A DNA stretch of 64,000 nucleotides, from the NCBI RefSeq assembly GCF_943733665.1, contig NZ_OX030782.1, forward strand, positions 2,962,501-3,026,500. The letters are read 5' to 3'. Below the pieces are notes generated by a model. The model saw nothing but the letters and a program-made list of their open reading frames with translations. It did not search any database and was not told the origin of the DNA. The stretch's first letter is position 1; every line of letters starts with the position of its first letter. Below, one piece after another: positions 51,331-61,175 of this stretch. This DNA is from Aquimarina sp. Aq107. Lineage in GTDB: Bacteria; Bacteroidota; Bacteroidia; Flavobacteriales; Flavobacteriaceae. Made by a program: the position numbers and the translations under genes.

Positions 51331-52786
51331 TATATTGTTTTCACATTCTTATTACTACCCTTTAGATCTTAAACAATGGAAGAATCAAACACCTTATCCT
51401 CCATTAGGAACTATATACGCTGCTTCTTTAATGAGAGAAAAGGGTTTTATGGTTGATCTTTTTGACACCAACCTAAGAGACAATCCATATGATATTGAAA
51501 AAGAGATCATAAAAAAGAAACCTAAATATCTGGTACTATTTGATGATGGTTTTAATTACTTGACAAAAATGTGCTTAACCACTATGCGTGAAGCTGCTTT
51601 TGAAATGATGAGAATCGGAAAAAGTCATAATTGCACCATAATTGTCAACAGTTCTGACGCTACGGATCATTATCCTAAATATTTATACAATGGCGCCGAT
51701 TATATTATCCAAGGAGAAGGAGAACTGGCTTTATTAGAACTCGTATCAGCTCTTAAAAATGACCAAGCAATAGACAAAATTAAAAGCCTTGTATATAAAA
51801 AAGCTGAAAACACTGTTACTAATCCTAAACGAGAAGTTTTAAAAAAACTAGATGAATTACCTATGCCTGCTTGGGATCTGGTGGACATTAATTCTTATAA
51901 AAAAGTATGGATCAATGGTGGAAAAGAATTTACTCTTAACCTTGCCACTACCAGAGGTTGTCCGTTTAAATGTAACTGGTGTGCTAAACCTATTTATGGT
52001 AATCGGTATAATACACACTCTCCAGAATATATTGTAAAACATATACAATATTTGCAAAAAAACTATGACGTGGAACGTTTCTGGATGTGTGATGATATTT
52101 TTGGTTTAACACCAGGATGGGTGCAAGATTTTAATTTAGAATTAAAAAACACAAATACTACACTAAAATATTACATACAAAGTAGAGTTGATTTATTACT
52201 TAAAGAAGATACTATCAATGCACTCGCAGAATCTGGTTTGCAAGAAGTTTGGGTCGGAGCAGAAAGTGGCTCTCAATCGATACTTGACGCGATGGATAAA
52301 GGAACTAAAGTAGAGGAAATATATAATGCTACAATTTTATTAAAGGAAAAAAATATTCGGGTAGCATTTTTTATTCAATTTGGCTATCTAGGTGAAACCA
52401 AAAATGATATTTCGAAAACTATAAAAATGATAAAAGAACTAGTTCCCGATGATTTAGGTATATCTGTTTCCTATCCACTTCCTGGTACTAAGTTTTATGA
52501 TAAAGTAAAAGATGATCTTCGGTTTAAAGCAAATTGGACAGACTCGGATGATTTAGCCATGATGTTTAAGAGCACATATAATTCTAAATATTACAAAAAA
52601 TTGCATAGGTACGTGCATAAGGAATATAGAAAAAGTCAGGGATTACAGTTCTTAAAAACGATATTAAAAAGTCCTTCTAAACTTTCTACAAATGCGCTAA
52701 AAAGAATATCATATTTATTGTACTACTTTCCAAGTGCATATATGGATGCACAAATTTTAAAAAGAATGGAACATCTCAATGAATGA
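51323..52786 (+). CDS. B12-binding-type radical SAM protein (first of two)
   Basis: The 487-aa protein has an N-terminal cobalamin-binding-like Rossmann domain (about 1-150; PYPPLGTIYAASLMREKGF, GADYIIQGEGELALLELV) and a radical SAM core with the [4Fe-4S] cysteines in TTRGCPFKCNWCAKP (CxxxCxxC). The core also has WVGAESGSQSILDAMDKGT and a C-terminal helical part. The DxHxxG cobalamin-ligand motif is not evident, so base-off B12 binding is uncertain. Family members methylate unreactive carbons or do ring rearrangements, for example in lipid and natural-product pathways. It overlaps its neighbours by 8 bases on both sides, so it is translationally coupled. Confidence 0.85.
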   Translation: MLDILFSHSYYYPLDLKQWKNQTPYPPLGTIYAASLMREKGFMVDLFDTNLRDNPYDIEKEIIKKKPKYLVLFDDGFNYLTKMCLTTMREAAFEMMRIGKSHNCTIIVNSSDATDHYPKYLYNGADYIIQGEGELALLELVSALKNDQAIDKIKSLVYKKAENTVTNPKREVLKKLDELPMPAWDLVDINSYKKVWINGGKEFTLNLATTRGCPFKCNWCAKPIYGNRYNTHSPEYIVKHIQYLQKNYDVERFWMCDDIFGLTPGWVQDFNLELKNTNTTLKYYIQSRVDLLLKEDTINALAESGLQEVWVGAESGSQSILDAMDKGTKVEEIYNATILLKEKNIRVAFFIQFGYLGETKNDISKTIKMIKELVPDDLGISVSYPLPGTKFYDKVKDDLRFKANWTDSDDLAMMFKSTYNSKYYKKLHRYVHKEYRKSQGLQFLKTILKSPSKLSTNALKRISYLLYYFPSAYMDAQILKRMEHLNE

Positions 52787-53570
52787 AAGTTTCGACATAG
52801 CGGCAGTAACTTATGATAGTACTTTTACTAACAGCAAAATTGGTGAACTCCAAAGAAACCTTGTACACGAGCATTTAATAAAAATACTACCAATCAATCA
52901 AAAATTGGATATTCTTGAAATTAATTGTGGAACAGGTCATGATGGCATATGGTTAGCTAACCGAGGTCATCGTGTTATTGCTACGGATATATCCTTAGAA
53001 ATGATTTCGATAGCTCGATCAAAACAACAGAATAACAATAGTAATGTAAAGTTTGAGCAATTAGATATTAACAAACTAGAAACTTTTAGTTATGAACATT
53101 CTTTCGATTTGATATTTTCAGATTTTGGAGGATTAAATTGTCTTTCTCCGAATCAATTAACTCAATTTTTTATTACCGCTGAGAAAAAGTTAAAACCAAA
53201 CGGCCAGATTATTGGAGTTATTATGCCCAAGCATTGTATTGTAGAAAACAGTTATTTTATAATAAAAGGAGATTTAAAAAAAGCTTTTAGGAGAAACACC
53301 AATAATGCGGTAATGGCAAATGTAGATGGAACCGATGTCGCAACTTGGTACTATGATCCAAAAAATATAAAAAAAACAACTAGGAACTTATTCTCCATTG
53401 ACAAAGTAGCTCCTATTGGATTTTGTATTCCTCCTTCCTATTTAGAGCCTTTTTTTAAAAACAAATTAAGAATTTTAAGAGTTTTAAAAAATCTTGATAT
53501 ATTTTTTAATCGTTTTTCATTTCTATCAAAATATAGTGATCACTATTTAATCTCTCTATCTAAAAAATGA
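52779..53570 (+). CDS. Class I SAM-dependent methyltransferase
   Basis: The 263-aa protein has a Rossmann methyltransferase fold: motif I LDILEINCGTGHDGIWLANRG, motif II VIATDISLEMISIA, motif III VKFEQLDINKL and motif IV FDLIFSDFGGLNCL. The C-terminal 90 residues are variable and probably bind substrate. It is sandwiched between two radical SAM genes with overlaps of 8 and 4 bases. Nothing in the sequence tells the acceptor; a small metabolite or lipid-linked sugar would fit the glycosyltransferase neighbours. Confidence 0.88.
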   Translation: MNESFDIAAVTYDSTFTNSKIGELQRNLVHEHLIKILPINQKLDILEINCGTGHDGIWLANRGHRVIATDISLEMISIARSKQQNNNSNVKFEQLDINKLETFSYEHSFDLIFSDFGGLNCLSPNQLTQFFITAEKKLKPNGQIIGVIMPKHCIVENSYFIIKGDLKKAFRRNTNNAVMANVDGTDVATWYYDPKNIKKTTRNLFSIDKVAPIGFCIPPSYLEPFFKNKLRILRVLKNLDIFFNRFSFLSKYSDHYLISLSKK

Positions 53571-54943
53571 GCATTGTTCTTACCCACGCATATTATCTTA
53601 GTACTGATCCTAAAGAGCAAAGGATTATGAAACCTTATCCTCCTTTGGGACAACTTTATATTTCTGGGTATTTAAAGGAACAAGGTTTAGAAAATTATGT
53701 TTTTGACACTACTTTTAGCTCTAAAAAAGAACAATTGAGTTTTATAGCATCTAAAAAACCAGATGTAGTAGCTATATATGCGAACTTAATGACTAAAGTA
53801 GAAGTCATTAAACTTATCCAAATTCTGACAACAGAAGCTACCTATGGTTTTCCAAAAATAGTACTAGGAGGTCCCGATGTAACATACAATACTGAAAATT
53901 ACTTAAGATCTGGCGCTCAATATATCGTAATTGGTGAAGGAGAAGAAACTTTATATGAACTTCATCAAGCAATTAAAGAAAAAACTGATATAAAAGCTGT
54001 TCCAGGAATTGCATATTTAGATAATAACAAAGTAATAAAAACTACTGCCAGAATAAAAATGAAAGATTTATCGTTGCTTCCACTCCCGAATCGAGAAGCT
54101 ATCGATATGCAAAAATATCTTGATACTTGGAAAAACAACCATGGGCAAAGTTCTATGACCATTAGTACTCAGCGTGGTTGCCCATATACCTGTAAATGGT
54201 GTAGTACAGCAGTTTACGGACAGAGTTATCGTAGAAGACCCGCTAGTCTTGTAGCACAAGAATTAGCGATGCTTAAAAGAGAATACAATCCTGATACCAT
54301 TTGGTTTGTAGATGATGTATTTACAGTAAGTCATAAATGGTTAGCTGAATTTCATAAAGAAGTGATACAACAAGATGCTGTTATTCCTTTTGAGTGTATT
54401 ACCCGTGCAGAACGATTAAATGATGAAGTTTTACAACAGTTAAAAGAAGCCGGTTGTTATCGGATATGGATTGGAGCAGAAAGTGGTTCACAAAAAATAG
54501 TGGATGCAATGGATAGACGAGTAAAAGTTGAAACCGTAAGAGAAGCCATCCAGAAAACGAACCAATTAGGTATCGAAACAGGAACTTTTATCATGGTAGG
54601 ATACCCTGGTGAAGATGAAAAAGATATTGCAGAAACCATACATCATCTAAAAGTAGCAAATCCTACTCATTTTACTATCACTGTTGCTTATCCCATAAAA
54701 GGGACTTCTTTATATAATGAAATTGAAAACGATATTACAGTACAACCAGATTGGAATACCTCAACAGATAGAGATATTGATTTTAAAAGAACGTATCATC
54801 GTAAATTCTATGATTTTGCTGTAAGAAGAATTGTTAACGAAGTAAACTATTTTAAAAACAAGAACAACATAACAGAAAAATTAAAATTAAAAGTAAAATC
54901 GATCGCCGCTTTACTACTAATGAAGTATTATAAATTGAGATAG
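53567..54943 (+). CDS. B12-binding-type radical SAM protein (second of two)
   Basis: The 458-aa protein has the same layout as the first: N-terminal cobalamin-like domain (MKPYPPLGQLYISGYLKEQGL, LGGPDVTYNTENYLRSGA, IGEGEETLYELHQAI), radical SAM core with cysteines in STQRGCPYTCKWCSTA, and WIGAESGSQKIVDAMDRR. The two proteins are clearly homologous, with the same C-terminal end of core (SVSYPLPGTKFYDK in one, TVAYPIKGTSLYNE in the other), so one may have arisen by duplication. It likely acts in sequence with the first on a common scaffold. No DxHxxG is evident. Confidence 0.85.
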   Translation: MSIVLTHAYYLSTDPKEQRIMKPYPPLGQLYISGYLKEQGLENYVFDTTFSSKKEQLSFIASKKPDVVAIYANLMTKVEVIKLIQILTTEATYGFPKIVLGGPDVTYNTENYLRSGAQYIVIGEGEETLYELHQAIKEKTDIKAVPGIAYLDNNKVIKTTARIKMKDLSLLPLPNREAIDMQKYLDTWKNNHGQSSMTISTQRGCPYTCKWCSTAVYGQSYRRRPASLVAQELAMLKREYNPDTIWFVDDVFTVSHKWLAEFHKEVIQQDAVIPFECITRAERLNDEVLQQLKEAGCYRIWIGAESGSQKIVDAMDRRVKVETVREAIQKTNQLGIETGTFIMVGYPGEDEKDIAETIHHLKVANPTHFTITVAYPIKGTSLYNEIENDITVQPDWNTSTDRDIDFKRTYHRKFYDFAVRRIVNEVNYFKNKNNITEKLKLKVKSIAALLLMKYYKLR

Positions 54944-54970
54944 CATTCTTTATTTAAAAATGGACGATAT

Positions 54971-55957
54971 ATGATTAGTGTTGTGATACCAACCAGAAAT
55001 AGATTAGAATCTTTAAACAGAGTATTAAATTCTTTATATAATCAGACTCTAAAACCTAAAGAGATTATCATTATTGATTCCAGTGATCAAGTTTTTACTG
55101 CTAAAGATCTTATTAAATCTCCTAATACTATTAATTTAGTTTTAAAACGATCTACTCCTTCTGTCTGTCAACAAAGAAACATTGGTATTAAATTAAGTTC
55201 TAATCCTTTTATTTTATTATGTGACGATGATTTAGTTTTCGAAGAAGAATATATAGTAACATTATATGAATATTTAAAAAAAAATCCTTCTAAAAATGCC
55301 GCTAGCGGAATAATTTTAGAAAAAAACACAAAAGATGAATGGGCATACGCCAATGAAATTTCTAACATCAAATTATTTTATAATTGGTTTTTTGGACTTT
55401 CCATCTTTTCTGACTTATCTAAAAAGAGAAAAGGTAATATTCTCATTAATCGAATAAAAACTAAATTATACAATAGAGGAAATCAAATCTCAAAAGCAGG
55501 TTGGCCTATTTTTGTTACTTGGAATAAGGATGAAAATGATTTTCCTTTTTTTTCATTAATGGGTGCTATGATAAAAAAGCCAGAAAAAGAATTATTTGAT
55601 CCTATTTTTGTTTTTAATGGCATTGGAGATAATTATGATGCTTGTATTAAATTAGGTTTCGATATTACTATCCTAAAAAAGGTTAAAGCTTTTCATTACA
55701 AAGAAATAACGAATCGAATCAATCCAAAAGAGGCTTACTATTACCGAACTTCTGCATTACATTATATACTACTTAACAATTCTAATTTCTCTAGTTCAAA
55801 TCGTTTATTTTTACTTTGGTCCCTGATTGGAGTTTTAATTGCAAACTTTCTTAAAATGGATACAGAAATGATAAAATATAATCTGATATTAATCTTCAGG
55901 ATATTATTTAAAAAAAATCTATATCAACAAGAAACCCTTAATAGTATCAGTACATAA
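54971..55957 (+). CDS. Family 2 glycosyltransferase
   Basis: The 328-aa protein has a GT-A fold with ISVVIPTRNRLESLNRVLNSL at the N-terminus and the metal-binding DxD-type LLCDDDLVFEEEYI. A C-terminal hydrophobic segment (LFLLWSLIGVLIANFL) probably anchors it to the membrane. It transfers a sugar from a nucleotide donor to an unknown acceptor. It follows the second radical SAM gene after 27 bases in the same operon. Confidence 0.88.
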   Translation: MISVVIPTRNRLESLNRVLNSLYNQTLKPKEIIIIDSSDQVFTAKDLIKSPNTINLVLKRSTPSVCQQRNIGIKLSSNPFILLCDDDLVFEEEYIVTLYEYLKKNPSKNAASGIILEKNTKDEWAYANEISNIKLFYNWFFGLSIFSDLSKKRKGNILINRIKTKLYNRGNQISKAGWPIFVTWNKDENDFPFFSLMGAMIKKPEKELFDPIFVFNGIGDNYDACIKLGFDITILKKVKAFHYKEITNRINPKEAYYYRTSALHYILLNNSNFSSSNRLFLLWSLIGVLIANFLKMDTEMIKYNLILIFRILFKKNLYQQETLNSIST

Positions 55958-55985
55958 CAATAATTAAAACATTTGATTTCAAATT

Positions 55986-57668
55986 TTGAAAAAATTAATT
56001 GAACATATAAAATATCTAATTCCTCAATCTAAAAGGAAAAGACTTCCCTTTTTCTTTTCTATTTCAATTGTCAATTCAATTTTAGACTTCATTTCCATCG
56101 CGTTTTTAACACCATTTATTCTATTAATAATTGATAAACAGAAAGTAGATGATTTTTTGGTTTCCCATTTTGGTATTACTTATCAAGAAAAGCATATACT
56201 ATATGCCCTTATAACTCTAATAGTTTTTTATTTACTAAAAAATTTACTCCAAACTAAAATTGTATCCCAACAATCAAAATACCTCTACTCTATTGGTACT
56301 TTGTTATCTAAGAAACTAGTATCCAATTTTACCTATGGAAACTATGAAAAATATTACCTCATCGATAAAGGACAATTAATCAGAGATTTTCATAAACTTC
56401 CAACTATTTTCGTAACTAATATTCTTATCCCAATTTACCACTTGACGTCTGAAATAATTATATTATCTATGATTATGATAGCAGGGTTTATTCTCAATCC
56501 TTTGGCAACCATTTTTTCTATAGTTTTTGTCTCTATTTCTGCACTATTACTACTGTTTTTACGGAAAGGGAAAACACAACATTTTAATGAAATTATTTCT
56601 AAATCGTATAGAGATACCTTAAATAATTTAATGAATATCTTAAACGGAATCATCGAAATAAAAAGTTCTAAATCAGAAAGCGATTTCATTAATCGATTTG
56701 GCAAATCCTATGAGGAACAAAATGATACGCTAGCATCATTAAGTACTTTTAAACAAAATAATGTACGATATCTCGAAGTAATGACAATTGTTTTTATTTC
56801 ATTTTCTATTGCTTTCATATTATTAAACTCAAGTTCAATGAAAGATTTGGTACTACTTTCATTTTATGGTAGTGCTGTTATTAAAATTATTCCGTCATTC
56901 AATAAAATCATTAATGCATACATAGATTTAAAAAGTAACAAACATGCGGTTGATATTTTAGCATCTTACAAATTTGATCAACCAAATGAACTAAATGACA
57001 ATCCATTCGAAAATTCTTTACGATTAGAAAACATTAATTTTAATTACCCTAATAATGATTTAATTATATCTAATTGTAGCTTAGAAATAAAGAAAGGGGA
57101 TTTTATCGGAATTATGGGTAAATCTGGTTGCGGAAAAACAACCTTACTACATATTATCTGTAGAATGCTTCCATTTAAATCAGGTAAGATTGTATTAGAT
57201 GAAAATGCTATTACAAATACAGCATCGTTTCCTTTTGTATATATGTTATCACAACATTCATTTATTTTTCAAGGAACATTGATTGAAAATATAACAATGA
57301 ATAAAACAGAAGATATTGATTATAACTACATAAATCACCTCTTTGATAGTTTTGATTTAAAAGATTGGCTATTAAATTTAGATGAAGGTTTTGACACTGT
57401 ATTAAACATTGATAGTAAAAGTATTTCTGGCGGACAAAAACAACGTTTAGCTTTAATAAGAGCCTTGTACACAAGACCAAAAATTCTATTACTTGATGAA
57501 GCTACCAATCAATTAAATGAAGATTTAGAGATAAAAATCATGACATATTTAAAAAATGAAACAACAAAAAATGAATTATCAATAGTTGCTGTTTTTCATA
57601 ATAAAGACCTCTCTAAATTTGCCGAAAAACATTATACATTTCGCAACAGCAATCTCATAAAGGGATGA
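55986..57668 (+). CDS. ABC transporter, fused membrane and ATPase domains (probable lipid/glycolipid exporter)
   Basis: The protein is 560 aa from a TTG start; no better in-frame ATG lies nearby. The N-terminal half has about six membrane helices (residues 20-320), the C-terminal half an ABC ATPase with Walker A GIMGKSGCGKTTLL, signature SISGGQKQRLALIRAL, Walker B ILLLDEATNQL and a His (VFHNKD) switch. Half-transporters of this MsbA/PglK-like form dimerise to flip lipid-linked sugars or peptides. Placed between GT2 and GT4 it probably exports the operon's product. The second Walker motifs are intact, so it should be active. Confidence 0.88.
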   Translation: MKKLIEHIKYLIPQSKRKRLPFFFSISIVNSILDFISIAFLTPFILLIIDKQKVDDFLVSHFGITYQEKHILYALITLIVFYLLKNLLQTKIVSQQSKYLYSIGTLLSKKLVSNFTYGNYEKYYLIDKGQLIRDFHKLPTIFVTNILIPIYHLTSEIIILSMIMIAGFILNPLATIFSIVFVSISALLLLFLRKGKTQHFNEIISKSYRDTLNNLMNILNGIIEIKSSKSESDFINRFGKSYEEQNDTLASLSTFKQNNVRYLEVMTIVFISFSIAFILLNSSSMKDLVLLSFYGSAVIKIIPSFNKIINAYIDLKSNKHAVDILASYKFDQPNELNDNPFENSLRLENINFNYPNNDLIISNCSLEIKKGDFIGIMGKSGCGKTTLLHIICRMLPFKSGKIVLDENAITNTASFPFVYMLSQHSFIFQGTLIENITMNKTEDIDYNYINHLFDSFDLKDWLLNLDEGFDTVLNIDSKSISGGQKQRLALIRALYTRPKILLLDEATNQLNEDLEIKIMTYLKNETTKNELSIVAVFHNKDLSKFAEKHYTFRNSNLIKG

Positions 57669-58717
57669 AAAAAAAGTTGTTACTTATTACGCCACTATTT
57701 CCAGGAAACAAAGATGAGGATACTATTGTACCTTTTATTTATCAATTCTGTAATTATTTAGATACTAATTACAATGATCTAGAAATAGATGTAATTACAC
57801 TCCGATATCCTATTAAAAAAAAGGAATACAATATTAACTCTATTAAGATATATGCAATAGGAGGAGGATTTAAAACCAAATTGAATAGCATTTTAGTGAT
57901 TAGTAAAGCATTTATCAAAGCTCTTAAACTTTTTCGTAGAAATGATTATGATGGAATATTATCTTTCTGGTATAGTGACACTGCTATCCTCGGTAAATTA
58001 CTTAAGTTTATTTTTAGGGTTAAGCATTTTACTTGGTTGCAAGGACAAGATGTAAAAGCAAATAACAAATATTTTAAACTCTTCAGACCATCCGCAGATC
58101 AATTGATTGTCGTCGGAAAAAACCATCAAAAAGTTTTAAAAAAACATTGGGGTATTACTGCTAAAAAAATTGCTAATGTAGCTGTAGACACCAATACCTT
58201 TCCGGAACTTAATACTGGAACAAGAACCATTGATATTATTGGTGTAGGAAATCTGGGCGCATTAAAAAACTATTCATTTTTTATTGAAATCATTTTCGAG
58301 TTAAAAAAGATATTGAACACTATAAATGTTGTTATCTGTGGAGATGGAGAAGAAAAAGAAATTCTCACTGCCAAAATCGACACACTAGGATTAAGAGAAA
58401 ATATTACATTAATGGGGTATGTACCCAATAATGAGGTTCGAAATCTTTTAAATAATAGTAAACTGTTATTACATACGTCACAATTCGAAGGTAATTCCAT
58501 GGTTGTTCAAGAAGCTCTGTATAGTGGCTGCAAAGTAATTAGTACATTCCCGTTATCAGAAAACATAACGAACTTTTTCTATGAAGACAATAAAGTAGAC
58601 TTAATTAAAACATCAACGGGTTTATTGAATAAAAAACAAGAAATTCAACGGGTTAGGCATTTTAAAATAGAAGAGACTGCTGCTGTAATCTATTCTTGTT
58701 TTTTTGATTCTAAATAA
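57665..58717 (+). CDS. Family 4 glycosyltransferase
   Basis: The 350-aa GT-B protein has an N-terminal acceptor domain (LLITPLFPGNKDEDTIVPF) and a donor domain with VVICGDGEEKEI and the EGNSMVVQEALYSG E-x7-E-type motif. It transfers sugar from a nucleotide donor with retention. It overlaps the ABC transporter stop by 4 bases, hence the same operon. Its 3' end overlaps the convergent GT4 gene by 28 bases. Confidence 0.88.
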   Translation: MKKKLLLITPLFPGNKDEDTIVPFIYQFCNYLDTNYNDLEIDVITLRYPIKKKEYNINSIKIYAIGGGFKTKLNSILVISKAFIKALKLFRRNDYDGILSFWYSDTAILGKLLKFIFRVKHFTWLQGQDVKANNKYFKLFRPSADQLIVVGKNHQKVLKKHWGITAKKIANVAVDTNTFPELNTGTRTIDIIGVGNLGALKNYSFFIEIIFELKKILNTINVVICGDGEEKEILTAKIDTLGLRENITLMGYVPNNEVRNLLNNSKLLLHTSQFEGNSMVVQEALYSGCKVISTFPLSENITNFFYEDNKVDLIKTSTGLLNKKQEIQRVRHFKIEETAAVIYSCFFDSK

Positions 58718-59799
58718 TGAAAAGTTTGATAAATATCTTCAGCTATTGCTTTATGAGTCAATTTATCTTCTACACATTGCAACAATTCTGATTGTTTTTT
58801 AGAATAATCTATAGTTTTTGTTTCACAAAATGCATTAAATAGTTGTTCTCCATTACCTGGTTCAAACAATAAAGCACAGGCTCCATTATTAGTCATATAA
58901 TTAAAAGACGGAATACTAGTTACAATCGGAACACAACCACAGGTCATTGCCTCTGCAAGTGCAAATCCACTACCCTCATAATGAGATCCCAAAACAAAAT
59001 ACTCATGAGTTTGATATAATAACTCGATTTCTTTTCTATCTAATTTCCCTATAGTATTAACTGCTTGTTTTAAAGGTGTACTTGAGCTTAACAATTCATT
59101 TACTTCTTCTAATAATTCAAATTCATTATATACCATCGTTAATGTAGCCAAGGGTTCTTTAATCAGGTATTTTTGAAAAGTATTCAAAACAGTAATTGGG
59201 TCTTTATTCTGATCCAATCTCCCGACCCATAAAAAAGATTCTTTTTTTCTATTAACCGTTGGATTAAATTTAAAATCTGTAGCACCTTCCATTACTTCGA
59301 AAACTTTATTATTATCAAAAACTCCAGATTCTACCCAATTTTTGGCATTTTCTTTTCCTGTAAAAAGATATCCGTCAATATATTTATCAGCCCAAGTATA
59401 TATTAATTTCTTTAAACCTTTGGGTGCTTCGGCATATCCTTGAACTTGAACCAAAATTATTGATTTCTTACGTAATTGTTTCCGAAGAAAATAACTATAC
59501 CTCCCATATCCCATTCCATGTATTAAAATATAATCTGGCGATAGCTTTTTAATAAAATTGTGATACACAAAAGGAATACTATATTTTTTTATTTTCCTTC
59601 CTTTATAGAATAGATAATGCACTCCTTCTTTTCTCATAGAAAAATTAATGCCAATTCTATTCAATGAAATTGTTTGTGTTTTATCCTTCAAATATGGAAG
59701 ATATCCTAAACTATAATTAAACTTTTTAATTAATAAATCTGGTTTCTTTGTCTTCTCAGAGTAATAATTTAAATCTAGAAAAACCTTATTCATACACAA
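58690..59799 (-). CDS. Family 4 glycosyltransferase, convergent
   Basis: The 369-aa GT-B protein has an N-terminal domain DYILIHGMGYGRYSYFLRK and the donor domain FLWVGRLDQNKDPITVL and EGSGFALAEAMTCGCVPIV, with the retaining GT4 Glu pair. It is on the opposite strand from the previous genes and its 3' end overlaps the plus-strand GT4 by 28 bases. It probably works in the same surface-glycan region, but with its own promoter. Acceptor and sugar are unknown. Confidence 0.88.
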   Translation of the reverse strand: MCMNKVFLDLNYYSEKTKKPDLLIKKFNYSLGYLPYLKDKTQTISLNRIGINFSMRKEGVHYLFYKGRKIKKYSIPFVYHNFIKKLSPDYILIHGMGYGRYSYFLRKQLRKKSIILVQVQGYAEAPKGLKKLIYTWADKYIDGYLFTGKENAKNWVESGVFDNNKVFEVMEGATDFKFNPTVNRKKESFLWVGRLDQNKDPITVLNTFQKYLIKEPLATLTMVYNEFELLEEVNELLSSSTPLKQAVNTIGKLDRKEIELLYQTHEYFVLGSHYEGSGFALAEAMTCGCVPIVTSIPSFNYMTNNGACALLFEPGNGEQLFNAFCETKTIDYSKKQSELLQCVEDKLTHKAIAEDIYQTFHYLESKKQE

Positions 59800-60003
59800 A
59801 AACTAAAAATTTAATCATAACGAAATCTTACTTTACTATAATCTATGATTACTAAATACTTTTTTTAAAATCACTAGATATTAAAGATTATGACTAAATT
59901 TAATTAAATATCTAATAATAAACTCTTAAGACTTATATTAAATTCTATTAGTTGTTTTTTACAAAATCAACAATTGTTTGACAAATAATTCCTCTTAGCC
60001 AAT

Positions 60004-61137
60004 ATGAAAAAAAAAATTCAGGATTTCATTATCATTATCTTCATATCATTCCTTTTATTAGTAATACTAGAAGTTATCCTTGGTTTTTTTTTCGAAAACA
60101 GAAAATTTCAACATCAATCTAATAAAATAGACCGTGTCTTAGCATCCGATTCATATTCCGAAAAAGATATTCCTTTTATAAAACAGTTTTACAATGATTA
60201 TCACAAGCTAACCTATGAATGGAATCCTTTTACTGAATATAAACTTAAATCGTATCACGGTAAAACAATAAATATAGATCAACAAGGAAATAGAAAAACT
60301 ATCAATGAAGACACTATTGTAACAGATTCTACATTTACTATTTATTGTTTTGGTGGATCCACTATGTTTGGAGAAGGAGCTAGAGATATAATGACAATAC
60401 CTTCGTTAGTATCAAAAAAATTAAAACAAAAAGCGCCAACAAAAAAAATTCATATTACCAACTACGGTGTTCCTGCTTATAGTAGATCACAGGAAACTGC
60501 ATTGTTAATAGAAGTTTTGAAAAAAGGAAAAAAACCAGACATCATCATATTTTATGATGGTTTCAATGAGGTACTTTTAAAACACCCTAATTATTTAAAA
60601 AATGTACAATTGCCAATAAAAAAATCATATGAAGCAATTAAGAAATCTAACAAACAATTATTATTAGCTCTTAATTCGAGTAACATTAATACAGGCATCA
60701 AAAAGGTACAAAATAAATTAAAACCTATAAAAGAAGAAAATTATGATGTTGTAATAAACGACTCTATCTTAAATGAAGTTATAAGAGGATATCGAAATAA
60801 TATTAAGATTACAGATGCTATTAGCAATCAATATGGTTTTACTATCTTTAATTACTTGCAACCATCTGTTTATACCAAAAAATTAAGAACCGAATATGAA
60901 AACAATCAATACAATAAGCATAAAGGTTTAGATAACGTTTTTCATAAACTATATAAAAGATTGAGCGCAGATTCGATATTACAAAACTCAAATAACTTTA
61001 TTAATATCAGTAACTGCTTTGACACTAATAAAGAAAATATATTTATTGATAATTGTCATATCTCTGAATATGGTAATTCTATAATAAGTGAAATTATTGC
61101 TAATGATATTATTACATCAATTAACCGTACAAATTAG
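60004..61137 (+). CDS. Membrane-anchored SGNH hydrolase-like protein (first of two)
   Basis: The 377-aa protein has an N-terminal membrane segment (residues 7-30) and a periplasmic SGNH/GDSL-type domain: block I FGGSTMFGEGARD with the nucleophile Ser, the Gly in NYGVPAYSRSQE, the Asn in IIFYDGFNEVLL and block V DNCHISEYGN with Asp and His. All four catalytic blocks look intact. Such proteins act as O-acetyl esterases or transferases on surface glycans. The next gene is a second SGNH protein on the same strand, 38 bases on. Confidence 0.8.
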   Translation: MKKKIQDFIIIIFISFLLLVILEVILGFFFENRKFQHQSNKIDRVLASDSYSEKDIPFIKQFYNDYHKLTYEWNPFTEYKLKSYHGKTINIDQQGNRKTINEDTIVTDSTFTIYCFGGSTMFGEGARDIMTIPSLVSKKLKQKAPTKKIHITNYGVPAYSRSQETALLIEVLKKGKKPDIIIFYDGFNEVLLKHPNYLKNVQLPIKKSYEAIKKSNKQLLLALNSSNINTGIKKVQNKLKPIKEENYDVVINDSILNEVIRGYRNNIKITDAISNQYGFTIFNYLQPSVYTKKLRTEYENNQYNKHKGLDNVFHKLYKRLSADSILQNSNNFINISNCFDTNKENIFIDNCHISEYGNSIISEIIANDIITSINRTN

Positions 61138-61175
61138 CTTAGAACTTATATACTAGTATTAGAACATCACATTCG

